Below are positions 36,953-48,600 of a stretch of DNA of 64,000 bases, piece by piece. Position 1 is the stretch's first letter. Each line of letters opens with the position of its first letter. This DNA is from Hibiscus mutabilis. Lineage: Eukaryota > Streptophyta > Magnoliopsida > Malvales > Malvaceae. The notes below the pieces were generated by a model. It made no database searches, was not told where the DNA came from, and worked only from the letters and a program-made list of their open reading frames with translations. Made by a program: the position numbers and the translations under genes. The stretch is from contig CM033714.1 in NCBI GenBank assembly GCA_019671005.1, positions 87,597,909 to 87,661,908 on the forward strand, in the 5' to 3' direction.

Positions 36953-37722
36953 ATGGAGGAGACTAGCTTCACAATGGCACCACCAGTCTTCAATGGACAA
37001 AATTACCAAACATGGGCTATCAAGATGACTATTCATATGCAAGCTCTTGACGTCTGGGATGCAGTGGAAGAGGATTATGAAATTGCTCAACTTTCGATGA
37101 ATCCAACAATAGCTCAAATGAAGAATCATAAGAAAAAACAGACAAAGAAGGTTAAAGCCAAGTCACATGATCAAGATCTCTTTGAGAAACTTGATAACAC
37201 AATTATTTTAAAAGTTACAATTAAAAATGACCAGTATATTCTGGTAAAAAGTAAACGAACAATAGCTATACAAAGCTAAATATGTTTGAAGTTTATTTCT
37301 GAAGTTTTATTTGTGTCTGACATTAATCAAAATCTGTTAAGTGTTGGACAATTTATTGAAAAAGAATCCAAAGTCCTCTTTGAAGACAAATAATCAAATA
37401 TGCAGAAGGTAAAGAGGTGTTCAACATAAAAATGAAAGGTAAAAGCATTACCTTAGATGTAACAGAGGATGAGCAAGCTGTTGTTTTACAAGAAGAGATC
37501 AATTCAATGTTTCAAACCAAAGAACTTGAACAATTTTGTCATAATAGCATGATATGTATGAAAAAATATTCAAGTCGCATGGATTGTGTTAGTAAAGTTC
37601 ATTTACATACAGCAAAACGTGTGATAAAAAATGCTAAAAACACCATTGTTAGTTTTGATTCTCATGGTGTTCGAAATTATAAGACATATCAGCCAAATTC
37701 ACTGCTAAAGCCAAAGAAGTAG
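36953..37722 (+). pseudogene. Copia gag and pol scraps of the older element
   Basis: Starts MEETSFTMAPPVFNGQNYQT, WAIKMTIHMQALDVWDAVEE DYEI, the N-terminus of Copia gag polyproteins. It then jumps to the pre-integrase text DINQNLLSVGQFIEKESKVL (about 37310-37390) and NIKMKGKSITLD, and then to RNase H-proximal text HLHTAKRVIKNAKNTIVSF (37600-37660). Protease, integrase and reverse transcriptase are deleted. Stops separate the blocks. Confidence 0.75.
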
Positions 37723-38363
37723 ATTTTGCTGCAATTCTTCTAAAAAAAGTTTAAGTTTCCACGAAAAAGGCTGAAAGTTGCGTCTCTTGAGCCAAGAAAA
37801 AGTGTTGAAAATATGACAGAATTTGCCAAGAATGATGTCAAAGATATGCAAGTTGTTAGGAAGATTTGTTTTTTAAAAATTCAAACTTTTATTTTAATTA
37901 TTTTAGAATAGTTTGAACCATGATATTCTAAATTTTATATTTTTTTGATATCTTGTTGTTATAAATTACTCTATAAATTGAACATTCAACATTCAATAAA
38001 AAAATACTCCCATATAATCTTTCTTGGCTTTCCTTTAATTTTTTTTCATACACTTTAAAGCCAATAGAGTTTGATACACCAAAATAATTTGTATACAAAT
38101 ATGCCAATCTTCAAGATCAAGATTGAATACTGTTTGGAATAAAATCCAAAACAAATAAATGAAAAGTTTTGTGCACAAAGTAGAGATCCCATTTTAGTTG
38201 TTATCATTGCCAAACTTGATTTAGAAGATGCCACCAACTGACAAACAACACTATCATTCATAGATTAATTTGAAGCCATTACTGCTGTACAATCAAACAA
38301 ATTAATATGACCCATACATATGTTTTCAGCAAAGCCGGTGGAAAAACAAATTATTTGTACAAC

Positions 38364-38365
<2 letters not shown>

Positions 38366-38409
<44 letters not shown>
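38366..38409. repeat. (AT)n microsatellite
   Basis: About 22 uninterrupted AT dinucleotides, directly beside the terminal repeat of the fold-back element at 38411. Confidence 0.95.
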
Positions 38410-38410
<1 letters not shown>

Positions 38411-38413
<3 letters not shown>

Positions 38414-38731
38414 CACTGACGGTGGAAATAAATGTTTCCACAAGCGCCCTAATTTTAGAGGTTAGGGATCTAATTTAGGGATTATGGTTTAGGGATTTAG
38501 AATTTAGAGTACATGGTTAGAATTTAGGGTTTAGTGTTAGGGTTTAAGTTTTAGGGTAACATGATAGGGATTTAGGTTTTTACCTATAATCCCCTAAATT
38601 CTAACCCTAAACTCTAAATTTAAACTACAATCCCTAAATTCTAAGCACATAAACCTAAACCCCTAAACTACAAACCTAACCCCTAAAATTAGGGCGCTTG
38701 TAGAAACAAAATATTTTCACCGTCAGTGCAT
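38411..38731. repeat. Fold-back element with telomere-like core
   Basis: Left end ATGCACTGACGGTGGAAATA and reverse-complemented right end ATGCACTGACGGTGAAAATA, both followed by ACAAGCGCCCTAATTTTA. The core is diverged TTAGGGTTTA on the left half and CCCTAAACC on the right half, so the whole element forms a long hairpin. Confidence 0.75.
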
Positions 38732-38756
38732 GGTATAATTACCCTATATATAAGAT

Positions 38757-39475
38757 TATTGTCCCCATACACATGCGGTGGAAACTTTTTGTTTCCACAA
38801 GCGCTCAATTTTAGGGTTTAGAGTTTATGGGTTTTAGTGTAGGGTTTTAGAATTTAGGGTTTATGGCTAGAATTTAGGGTTAATTTTTAGGATAATATAG
38901 TTTAGGATTTAGGTTTTAATCTATAAACCTTAAATTCTATCAACAGCCCCTAAATTCAAAACTATTGCACTTAAATCCCTAAACCCTAAACAAATTCTCT
39001 AAATCCTAAAACTAAGGCACTTGTATATATATATGGGTTATATTTTGATACACAAGCTATGTAAAAAAATTACACAACCCTTCTATAAAATTTAAAACCT
39101 AAATCTCAAACCCTAGCACCGTAAAACCCTAAACCCTAAACTCTAAATTCTACACACTAAACTCCTAAACCCTAAACTAAAACCCTATATATATATATGG
39201 ATAAAATTTTAGTACACATACTGTGTAAAATTAATTTTAAACAAGCTTGCATAATTATACTATATAACCAAAATCCTAAATTCCTAACCTTAACCCTAAA
39301 AAACTAAACTCTAAACCATAAACCCTATACTCTAAATTCTAAACACTAACCTTAAATTCTAAACCCTAAAACATAAACCCGTAAACTCTAAATTATAACC
39401 CTAACCCCTAAAATCAAAAGACTCATATAAACTAAAGTTTACATTACCTGTGTATTAAAGTATATATATATAAAG
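38757..39475. repeat. Cluster of three further telomere-cored fold-back elements
   Basis: 38770-39020 repeats the GCGGTGGAAA...CCACAAGCGCTC arm and has the same inverted core as the preceding element; its right arm is cut at CTAAGGCACTTGT. 39030-39190 begins TATTTTGATACACAAGCTAT and matches the family seen at 4190. 39195-39475 begins TTTTAGTACACATACTGTGT and ends ACATTACCTGTGTATTAAAG. All cores consist of diverged AAACCCTAAA. Confidence 0.6.
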
Positions 39476-39544
39476 TAAAACCATAAAGTACAAGAAAAGA
39501 GACCATCTTATCACATGTGATTGTACAAAGAATGTGTTGGCACG

Positions 39545-39780
39545 GTTACTTTGGCAAGATGTGTTGTGAATGATTCTCAACTATTTTATCAGAACAGCCT
39601 TAATTCTATGAGTGTTTGTAATGAGATCCGAAAAATGGGGAGAAATTTTATTTGGAGCTCTTCAAGCACTATTAGGGACATAGCCTTAGTTAACTGAAAT
39701 TCGTGTTGTCCGCCTATTATAAATGGTGGTTTGGTTTCAAGGAACGATCTATATCTTTTCTTTATCAACTATCGGCTGTT
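39545..39780 (+). mobile_element. LINE reverse transcriptase scrap
   Basis: The frame from 39545 reads VTLARCVVNDSQLFYQNSLN SMSVCNEIRKMGRNFIWSSS, then a stop after DIALVN, then PPIINGGLVSRNDL. This matches the layout of the C-terminal part of plant LINE reverse transcriptases (RVTLAKSVL..., FIWG, GGLG). It has an in-frame TGA and no other part of the element. Confidence 0.6.
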
Positions 39781-40333
39781 TTAGTGAATTAAATCATTAT
39801 ATTTTTAAATAAAGTCAAATAAATTCTAATATTATGAGTAAAACAAGTTAAATTGAACGAATTATCTTAACATCTATAATATTTGGTCTGAAATATTTAA
39901 CTACAGTTTTTTTTTAAAAAAATTGAGTTTAATATCTTAAACAATGGATTTAGGAAAAGGGGCTTTGAAAAAATACCCCCATTCGGCCCACGTAAGGGTA
40001 ACTCGCACCCTGTAAGACGCAATTTTTAAACTCGCTTTCCCCAGGACGCGTCTTTAGTCCGATGTGGTTTTTGTTATCTTTTAATTTTAAAAAAAATTAA
40101 AGACGGACGCGAGTTCCACGAGATATTCAAGCGCCGAGATAAACTTCAATTTAAAAGTTTTAGATTAAATTAGGTTAATATCGATTATAAGTAGAGTATT
40201 CAAATTAATGGTTTAAAGTATTTTTAGCGTATTAGTTTAGGGTTTAGGGTGATTATAAATAATGTAGATTCGATTTATTTTACGTTTTTTTTTAAAATGA
40301 TTTAAAAGAAGGTCGTTAAAAATAAAAATATTT

Positions 40334-40714
40334 TTACATATTATTTTGGACTCCGATAACATCATCATCATTAGAAAACATTGCATACAACTCAAGCTCA
40401 AGGCCCGCCCCAAAAGGAGTCTGCAGGTGAGATTCCATCATCAATTCTAAGGCAGCGTCGTCCACAACGTCGAATAATGAGTACGTTAATGATTTTAACG
40501 ACGTCTGCAATCGATACTTCAGCGGTTCCAACTTTTTCCCACGACCATGTGGAACATGTTTGTTCACTTCATTCATCAACTTCTTATACGTTAAGTTGAA
40601 TGGCAGCAGAAGCAATATAGCACTTGAGGACTGGAATACGACTCCGAAAGACTCATTATTGATTATCTACCCATCGTAGTATACCAAAGCATTAATATTT
40701 TCTCGTCTCGACAT
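40334..40714 (-). pseudogene. Transposase N-terminal module, copy 1 (MULE internal)
   Basis: From ATG 40714 the frame reads MSRRENINALVYYDG, a TAG stop, then NNESFGVVFQSS and on to LKYRLQTSLKSLTYSLFDVV, LELMMESHLQTP and LELELYAMFSND. The same order (LIHHDG, SVIFQS, LRYQLPTSLDSLYFIIFDVC, MMIDTHTQYS, LELFVTFSKR) occurs at the start of the transposase at 45646 on the other strand, so the two are paralogous. The fold is probably a PB1-like N-terminal domain of plant Mutator transposases; that name is an inference. One in-frame stop is present. Confidence 0.6.
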
Positions 40715-40917
40715 ATTATATCGATGTAACAAACATAAATAATATTGAAATGTAGAGTAAGAAGAAGAAGAACGAAGATGAATTGTGAGAAAATTTGGTA
40801 TATAATAAATACTTACTTTTTAATATGGTTCATAGTTAAATGGAATACAAATAGTGTATACTTATTATAAAATCTTACTTTTTAATTTAAAAAGTAAGAT
40901 TTATCTTGATTTTAATT

Positions 40918-41084
40918 GAACTTGCATCCTGTAGGGTGCGAGTTTCATCTGAATAAATTTATTTACGCATTTAGGGTACGAGAAACTCGCACTCTGTAGA
41001 ATGCGATTAATGAAACTCGTGTCATGCGTGGTACGAGCTTCATTCAATTGTCGCACCCAGTCGGTGCGATTACGAGTATAAATA
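40918..41084. promoter_or_regulatory. Palindromic GCGAGTT repeat array A with TATA box
   Basis: Several imperfect palindromes of the form AACTCGCACTCTGTAGAATG-CGA occur between 40918 and 41076. They are followed immediately by TATAAATA at 41077-41084, about 100 bp before the mobile-domain gene start at 41182. On the other side lies the minus-strand module starting at 40714, so the array is placed between divergent genes. Confidence 0.6.
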
Positions 41085-41181
41085 GGTCCCCACCTCTACC
41101 CTTTTACTCACACCAAACAAATTCACTCTCTCTCAAATATATTTTCTTTCAATTTCTCAGTTAATTTCTCGTGTTGCATTA

Positions 41182-43443
41182 ATGGTGGGATTGATAAGAT
41201 TGGATCACAAGCACGTGTTCGACTATCATCGGAGACGTGTAAGTTTCTATCTAGTTTAATCTTGTTGTTATTTTATTATATTATATATTCTAATTTTATG
41301 TACGAGTATTTTTAAATTTTTTTGTAGTTTAATTAAGATTTAGCTTTTTTTTATTTTTTTAGGGAGGGGAGGAACGACGTCTATAGGTGTCTTACAACCG
41401 GATATCAAACTTACCCGACCCGTTGATCGCACCGTATTTATAAGAGGCAGGATTTCTGCATGCATCCAGTATTATTGGAGGTGTAAAATTAAACGTTGAT
41501 TTGGTCAGCGTTCTTTTAGAGAGGTGGAGGCTGGAGACCCATACATTCCACCTTCCGTGCAACGAGGCGACGATTACCCTGTAGGACGTTTCTTACATCC
41601 TTAGTTTGCCTATTGATGGAGAAGTGATCACCGTCCCGACACTTTTGATTGGGGTGCCCTATGTTTGGATTGGTTAAGGGTTGCGCCAGAGAGTTTTGAC
41701 AGTGGGAAAATAAAATTGAAGTGGCTGCGGGATAATTTTCAAAATTTACTCGCTGATGCGAATGAAGTTGTAAGGAAGGTATAATTTTTTTAAATTTTTA
41801 TTATTGAAATAATAAAAATCTACATATACTAATATATTTTTTCCTATTGTAGGCATATGCTCGCTCTCATATTTTGCAGATGATCGGCGGGGTATTTATG
41901 CCTGACAAATCCCGCAACAAAGTACACATAATCTGGTTGCTACATTTAGAGGATTTTGAAGATGTCGGTTAACTGAGCTGGGGATCCGCAGTTTTGGAAT
42001 GTCTGTTCAGGGAGCTGTGCAAGAACACCGATCCCGACAAGTGCCAGATTGGCAGTTGTTTGATGTTGCTCCAGTCTTAGGCGTGGTGGAGAATGCTGTT
42101 TTTACACCCTCAGCTTAGGGAACCTATTCTATATGTTTTTCCGCTGGACCAGATGTGAGAAAATGGTTTTATTCTAATATACGAATTTGTATAATTAAAA
42201 TTTAATTATCTAATAAACGCATTTAATTATTTTACGTATTGTTTTGTAGGTGGACCGGTCCTTTAACTCATGTTGGTGTTGCTCGCAGTCTGGATCTTAT
42301 CAGATAGGATATTGAGAATCAATCCGCGAATAATCAGGTAACATTTTGGTGTATTTATATATTATTATTATTATTATTATTATATATTTAGCTTTAATTC
42401 TATGTATTTTATAGTTTTTATGGACACCGTACGAGGATCTGGAAGTGCACGAGTGCATCCTGGAATTTTTGGACGAGACAAGACAACTTTGGACGACTAC
42501 TGTACCACACATCCAGTATGTCATAGTTGAGTGGCATCTGACTGACCGCATCTTACGGCAGTTTGGTTATTTCCAACGTATCCCCATAGCGCCTCCAAAC
42601 CTAGATGAGTTGCACAAACTCACAAGACAGGGGAAACCTGAGGTAATATTTTTGTACATTCCGCATTCTTTTATTACCTCGAACGAAAGTCACATCTAAA
42701 AAGAATAATATTTTTTTGTATAATAGGTTGATTGGTCGGTGTATCACCAAACTTATATCGCTCACTAGAGGGACAAGGCGAACCCGTGATGGCAACCCCA
42801 GCGCGATTACCGTTTGTTTGATACGATGGTCAACCATGACTAGGATAACTGGTTTATGGTCAATGGGAAGCCATTTATTTTTGACTCCAGAGGAACGAGC
42901 ACGAGTCATTCGTCTTTAGCAATGCAACCGCCCACCATCTCAGCGGACAAGGGGAGCATGGAACACTTATGGCGGTGCGTCATCATCGACAACAACCCGT
43001 GGTCCTGCCTTCGAAGCAATCGATGTCACCCCACCACCGATGCGGCCACATAACTTCTGTGGATTGATGTATTCGAACTAGGCCCCAGTCTGAGTGTAGG
43101 TTGTTTTACGCCTTCTATGTTTTACCTCTATGCTCACTTTACGGCGATGATGAGTGGCGCCTTCATCTCTCGTCCAGCCTATGTGCCCTTCATGCAGTTT
43201 CCCCTAGGGGTGACAGTATTTGAAATTGGGATTGTACAACAAACGCCACCATAGTCCCTTTTCTACCTTAGTGGGCCCGGTGGAACGAGTGATACTGTTA
43301 GAGGTGCAACCGGGAATGATGATGATGATGAAAACGAAGACGACGATGAGGATGAGCCCGTTCAAGATACTCGGCCCCGACGTAATCCCGATCGAACTCC
43401 CCATCCACCGCGTTGTGGTACCAGTGGACATAGGCGTAATTAG
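41182..43443 (+). pseudogene. Plant mobile domain (PMD, aminotransferase-like) gene, decayed, inside the MULE
   Basis: Starts MVGLIRLDHKHVFDYHRRR, exon end at about 41239. It then matches the plant mobile domain family (often labelled serine/threonine-protein phosphatase 7 long form homologue or MAIN-LIKE) in order: ISNLPDPLIAPYL, EAGFLHASSIIGGVKLN, LVSVLLERWRLETHTFHLPC, LSLPIDGEVIT, YARSHILQMIGGVFMPDKSR, LSWGSAVLECLFRELC, TPYEDLEVHECILEFLDETR, WHLTDRILRQFGYFQRIPIA, MVNGKPFIFDSRGTSTS and a C-terminal RNPDRTPHPPRCGTSGHRR. In-frame stops interrupt it (after PYL, after ATITL, after DFEDVG and others). It keeps about four exons. Host PMD proteins act in silencing and meristem maintenance; this copy is a transposon passenger. 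Confidence 0.8.
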
Positions 43444-43674
43444 TTACTTACTTTATTGTCTTTGAAAGGATTGAACTCTATTTTTTATTTTTTATTTTTT
43501 ATTTTAATTTTTATATATTAACTACGATTTGTTCATTTTAATTAGTATATATTTAGGGTTTTAATATTTTATTTTTTTAATCGTGGTTAATATATGTATA
43601 TATTTCAATTTTTATTTTAATATTTTCATTTTTATGTATTTTTTAATCGCGGTTAATATAATTAGTATACATGC

Positions 43675-43819
43675 CAAACTCGCATCGTGTAGAACGTGAG
43701 TTTCCTGACACGTTAGGAATCTCAAAGAAAGTCGTATATTACAGAACGCGAGATTACTGACACGTCAGGAATCGTACCTAAACTCGCACCCTACAGAATG
43801 TGAGTTCGGTCTATAAATA
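43675..43819 (+). promoter_or_regulatory. Palindromic GCGAGTT repeat array B with TATA box
   Basis: Three palindromes (ACTCGCATCGTGTAGAACGT-GAG; CGTATATTACAGAACGCGAG; ACTCGCACCCTACAGAATGT-GAG) are separated by spacers containing CTGACACGTCAGGAATC. TATAAATA at 43812-43819 follows within a few bases of the last copy. Confidence 0.6.
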
Positions 43820-43968
43820 CCCCTAACAAATCAACGTCGCAACCACACATATTTGCATGATATTTTTTTTAATCGTAGCTACCAATAACAACAAACCACA
43901 TACGCAGAAAATACTTTAGCAAAGAAATTTTTCGAGTATTGTGGTTTGTTGTTATATGTAGTTGCATA

Positions 43969-44500
43969 ATGAGTACGTGGTTTTCCAGTGTGGCCAGTTG
44001 TGGAGCGACGTGTGTGCTATGTTTTTGTTCAGAGTGAACGACAAATCACAATATTCAGAAACGTAACCGCGGTCAAAGTCCTTACCATTTCCGACGATGA
44101 TGAAAGTGGGTGTAAAATGCAGTGTGATGAGGTCAACCTCAAAATCCACGACTGCGAACATCGACGAAGAATGGGAATGTGTAGGGGTACAATTGGCCGG
44201 TTACAACGTTGCTGACCCCGACCCGCTAATGTACAAGATGCCCTCTTTGTTGGGGGTGTCATCTTTGATCGGGATCAGAACTAGAAGTTGTATTCAACCC
44301 CGAACTTGACAGCTGATAATGCATAACAATTGTTGTATTCTAATGCCGACCATGGTTCTGATTGGTACCTCAAAATCCACGAAGCTGTATCTTTATCTGT
44401 CATGTCTAGGGTTACAACTTTTGGTGGGGTGTGGGATACAAGAAAGCAGGTCTTCTATTCTATTCTTTCTAAGGATGTAATATAAGTTTATGTTGGAATG
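43969..44500 (+). other. Unidentified broken reading frame downstream of array B
   Basis: An ATG lies about 150 bp after the TATA box of array B. Frame pieces such as ERRVCYVFVQSERQITIFRN and IDEEWECVGVQLAGYN are open only in short runs and belong to different frames. The position suggests another passenger or N-terminal module of the MULE, but I recognise no domain. Confidence 0.25.
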
Positions 44501-44783
44501 TAAGTTTAATTTTGTTGAATTTTTTGAAATTAAAATTTATTTATTGTTGGATTAATTAACATTTAAGAACATAAAAATTTTCGTATTCTTTCCTGATGTA
44601 TTCTGCTTTATGAATCTTTGTTTTAATTAATATGTATGAAGAATATGAGCCACAATTTTGGATGTTTCATTAATTTATGATGTTATAGGAATTTGAGCCA
44701 GAATTTTAATCGGATAGATGCAGTTTGAAAATATTTTAACGACAAATCACTCAAATAAGTACACCAACCTCAAATTACTAAGC

Positions 44784-45212
44784 CTAGATAAAATGAATGA
44801 ATGAGGAATCTGATGCGCTGTCCTCGTAGTATGTACCGATGTCAGACGTTAGGTTTAGTTCCTCTATTATTTGTTCTTTCTCTTGCCGCCTCCTATAATT
44901 TCGTGTTGAGACCACGTCTTCGTCTTCGAAATTGGGGGGGTTCGATTCCCTAGTTGATGAACTGGGGCCCTCATCAAAATGTACGGTTAGTTCGATGTGT
45001 GTACCCCTAACATGTTTATACGACCGAAACATCTTGCACATATCTTTCTCAGTCGATATTTTTAGCATGTAATGTGCTTCAAGGTCAGGCTGAATGACTG
45101 GCATTTTGACAAGAAGGGCAGAAATTTTGTGGCTTGTAAATTCCCTAACCCGTGATGCAATCAACTCAAACAAAGCATCTTTTGTGATTTTCTCGTCGAA
45201 AGATGTGTACAT
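44784..45212 (-). pseudogene. Transposase N-terminal module, copy 2 (MULE internal, minus strand)
   Basis: The 142-codon open frame contains PVIQPDLEAHYMLKISTEKD, MCKMFRSYKHVRGTHIELTV HF and an acidic, Ser-rich tail. The hydrophobic-D...M...H...IELxVxF pattern parallels the modules at 40714 (minus) and 45646 (plus), and the placement just downstream of a TATA box (45334-45341, minus sense) and array C is the same. It is open throughout but lacks the beginning of the module, which lies in another frame upstream. Confidence 0.5.
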
Positions 45213-45333
45213 GTACGTTCCGAAGTATAGAACGATAGCGGAAAATCAGGCCATACTTTATATTCCGGTTATGATCGGTACCTAAATTTACCTTAAGAAT
45301 AAGTCATTTTTGTAAGATCAAGTATGGGGTATA

Positions 45334-45507
45334 TATTTATACCACATGGGCTGCAGAACTCGCACCCCTAAGAACGTGAGTTTGGCTGACTCGTTAGGAA
45401 TCCTACAAATCTGAAAGAACTCGCATTCCACAAAATGCGAGGTTCTCTAACACGTCAGAAATCCTGCAAAGCTGGCGTAACTCGCGTTCTACGTACTGCG
45501 AGTTCTG
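45334..45507. promoter_or_regulatory. Palindromic GCGAGTT repeat array C between divergent genes
   Basis: Palindromes at about 45357-45385, 45418-45446 and 45478-45507 (ACTCGCACCCCTAAGAACGT, ACTCGCATTCCACAAAATGC, ACTCGCGTTCTACGTACTGC). The minus-sense TATAAATA is at 45334-45341, about 120 bp upstream of the minus-strand frame at 45212. The plus-strand transposase starts at 45646. Confidence 0.6.
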
Positions 45508-45645
45508 CCTGTCATATGTCATATCTCACCCGATAAAACGGAGGAGGGGGTAAGCCGATTTAAACAGAAGAAAGATAGCTTCGTACAAACGTTCAAAGTA
45601 ATTCATGTACAGAGAAAGAAGACAACTTCTTTTTCTTAACAAACA

Positions 45646-48600
45646 ATGGAAACAAAATTTGTTGCTCTTATTCACCATGATGGTGAGATGATCCCTGATG
45701 TCGAACTCAGTGTCATATTCCAGTCCCCCAACAATGTCACGGTAATAATTTCAAGGGGAGTATTATATGAAATGCTTAAATGATCCGTAACACGAAAGGT
45801 TCTACATGCTTCCGAGACGGAATTACAGTCATTGAGGTATCAACTACCAACATCGTTAGATTCATTATATTTCATAATATTCGATGTTTGTTATGACGGA
45901 GATGTGGAAATGATGATCGATACCCATACCCAGTATTCTATGGGATGGCCCCTAGAGCTCTTTGTAACATTTTCTAAACGAAATGTCAGAATCCAAAGTG
46001 TTTTGCCAAATTGGGTACGCGCAAATCTTGACTTCGACCCATATGCTTATAGTCCAACATCAAGCTTGCGACAAGGCTTCAACTTACTAAGTACGAGCAA
46101 TGACCAGGCTTTATCGTCTTCTACCTTGAGACAAAGGCATTCTTCTGTAGGAAGGTTCAATTTTGACCTAAACATGTCGCCAACCCAGCACTCAACGTAC
46201 AATCCATACAGTACTGGTGTAGGGCCGTCATCATCTATGCGACCGTCCGACCGAGAAGAGTTTAACCCGTTCGATGACTTATCTTCCAGATGACACTTAA
46301 CTTATATCCCTATTGAGACAAACGTAGATGATTTCTTATACGGACGACACTCAACTTATATCACAGGCGTAGGGGAGTCATCATCTATGGACTGTCATAC
46401 CATGAAGAGTTTTACCAGTTTGATGAGTTATCTTTAGGACGCCATTCAACTTATATCCCCAGTGAGGCAAACACAGTTGATTTCTCATCTATTGGGAGAT
46501 ATTTGTGCGCTGCTGATGTCGACCTAGTAGGGTACATGTTACCGATGAATCAGAACTATACAACTTTGAAGGGTATAATTCTGATGAGGAACCGCTGAGG
46601 GAGCTCGGGCCCGAAAGTGACGAGATGAGTTTATTTCCAGAAGAACCAGCTGACCTTGATGAGCCCTTGAATGCCGAAGATGTTGTGGACGATGTTTCGG
46701 AGGATGTTGCAGAGGAAGAACCTGTGGAAGTTGTTGCCCTGGGCAGGTTTATTGAAACTGACAGTAGCGTTACGTATTACGATCCACCATCGCACTTCAC
46801 AATAGTGGATATAGAAGGATTCTATGCTACATAATTCCCAGAGTTAAAGCAATTCAACGAACGAAATAACGGTGAACTACATATTGGGATGGCCTTCAGG
46901 ACCAAGAAACTGGCGAAGGCTTCCATCAAGCATTACAACATACGCAACTCAGTTATGACCATCGTCAGGAAAACTGAGAAGGATAAATATATTGTTGAAT
47001 GCCCCCATAAGTACGACATATATAACTAGAGGGTCCGTGTATCACGTTTAAAAAGGATGAACAACCTGTGGCAGATAACGAGATACGACAGACCTCATAC
47101 ATGCTCCGTGGCAAGCCTTAATCAAGACCATCCTAACTTGGATGTGCACGTGCTCTATGATCATATCCTGTCACTTGTGAGAGCAAATCCACGCGTATTT
47201 GTACCGGTATGTATAGCCTCGATCAAAAACCATTTCACGTATACAATTAAATACGATAAGGCGTGGTATGCAATATATCGTACCATCCAACAACTGTATG
47301 GGCAGTGGGAGGAATCTTACAATGAGTTACGAACGTGGCTGAACGTTATGCAGAAACACAACCCAAGAACGATTGTGCAACTAGAGACAAAGCCAAGATA
47401 CTACAATGATCGAGTCATACCTAGGGAGTGCGAATTTTTTCACCTATTTTGGACATTTCTGCAATGCGTTAAGGTATTCTGCCACTGCAAGCCAATGTTG
47501 CAGATCAATGACACATTCTTGTACGGAAGATACACCCAGATTTTACTACTGGCGGTTGTACAAGACGGCAACATGAAATGTATTCCGATAGCGTTTGTAA
47601 TTTTTGAAAAGGAAGATATCCCTTCGTGGACGTTTTTTCTCACCAACCTGCGCACCCATGTCTTACGTCGGGTCCTACGGACAAGAGAAGACGGTATATG
47701 TATTATTTCAGATAGAGGCCCGGGGGTCTGGGCATCAACCCAATGTTTGGGACTGTCTTGGAAACCTCCAAATATTCATCATCGGTACTGTTTGCGGCAC
47801 ATTACCACAAATTACTACCAGAAGTACAAGAATAATGATGAGCGTATAATGGTTCTTCGCATGGGTACGCCATCCACTGTCGTTCCATTTTATTTACCGT
47901 TGCTTTTATTATTATTTATTATTAACTATTCCATCTGTTATTGAATAGGCAACACACACAGGGTTCACGAAGTTGATGAGCTGCTTGAAGAGTTGAGCGT
48001 AAGAAATCCAGCTGGATATGGCTATCTTGTTGATATCCCGAGGAAGAAATGGCTGCGATGTTGCCGATATGGTCACGTGACGACGAACTTGGCTGAGGCA
48101 ATCAATTCATCTCTGAAGGGAACACGTCATTTACCTATCACATCCGTTGTGAAGGAAACATATTATCGACTGGCTTTCTTTTTCGCAACCCTCGAAAAAC
48201 AAGCTACGAACTGGATGACAGGTGGCCACAGGTTCCATCCAGATCTCCAGCAAAAATTTCAACTATATTGTCAGCACGCAAATGCGATGAGCACCATATC
48301 CTTCTCTTGATACGAAAATCGCTTCACAGTTACTCAATTTTCGCGACCGCTTGAAGGAATTATGCAGCACGACTACGTTGTTAATCTACAAGAGAGAAGA
48401 TGCGATTGCGGAGTCTTCCAGACATTCAAGTACCTGTGCGCGCACGTCTTCGCTGCATATGCATCCGTTCATTTGGACTCAATGACACTCATTGATCCTA
48501 TATACCGACTTGAAAATATTTTCAAGGTATACCGATCTGAGTTTCCTCCAATCAGAAACGACGGTGATCGTGATATGGTCGATAATGAACCAAAGATATG

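Larger units (their letters stand above)
31561..38066 (+). mobile_element. Older Ty1/Copia LTR retrotransposon, deleted inside and invaded by two other elements
   Basis: The 5' LTR starts TGTTGAAAATATGC at 31561 and, after interruption by a second Copia (31688-36231 plus duplicated TTTCT) and a MITE (36326-36831), ends CCAACA at 36911. The 3' LTR is 37803-38066, starting TGTTGAAAATATGA and ending CCAATA. The shared words CAAAGATATGCAAGTTGTTA and ATACACTTTAAAGCCAA confirm the pair. The flanks are GGGTT (31556-31560) and GAGTT (38067-38071), a 5-bp duplication with one change. A degenerate primer binding site (TTGACATCTGAGCTC) follows the 5' LTR. The interior is only about 890 bp. Confidence 0.8.

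Noticed and set aside
38366..39475. Interstitial telomere or centromere tract
   Set aside because: The AAACCCTAA-like units are confined between inverted arms of separate small elements and are strongly diverged, so this is not a true telomeric array.
43204..43465. Open frames on both strands around 43300
   Set aside because: They overlap the C-terminal tail of the mobile-domain pseudogene, whose own frame (RNPDRTPHPPRCGTSGHRR) is the recognisable one.
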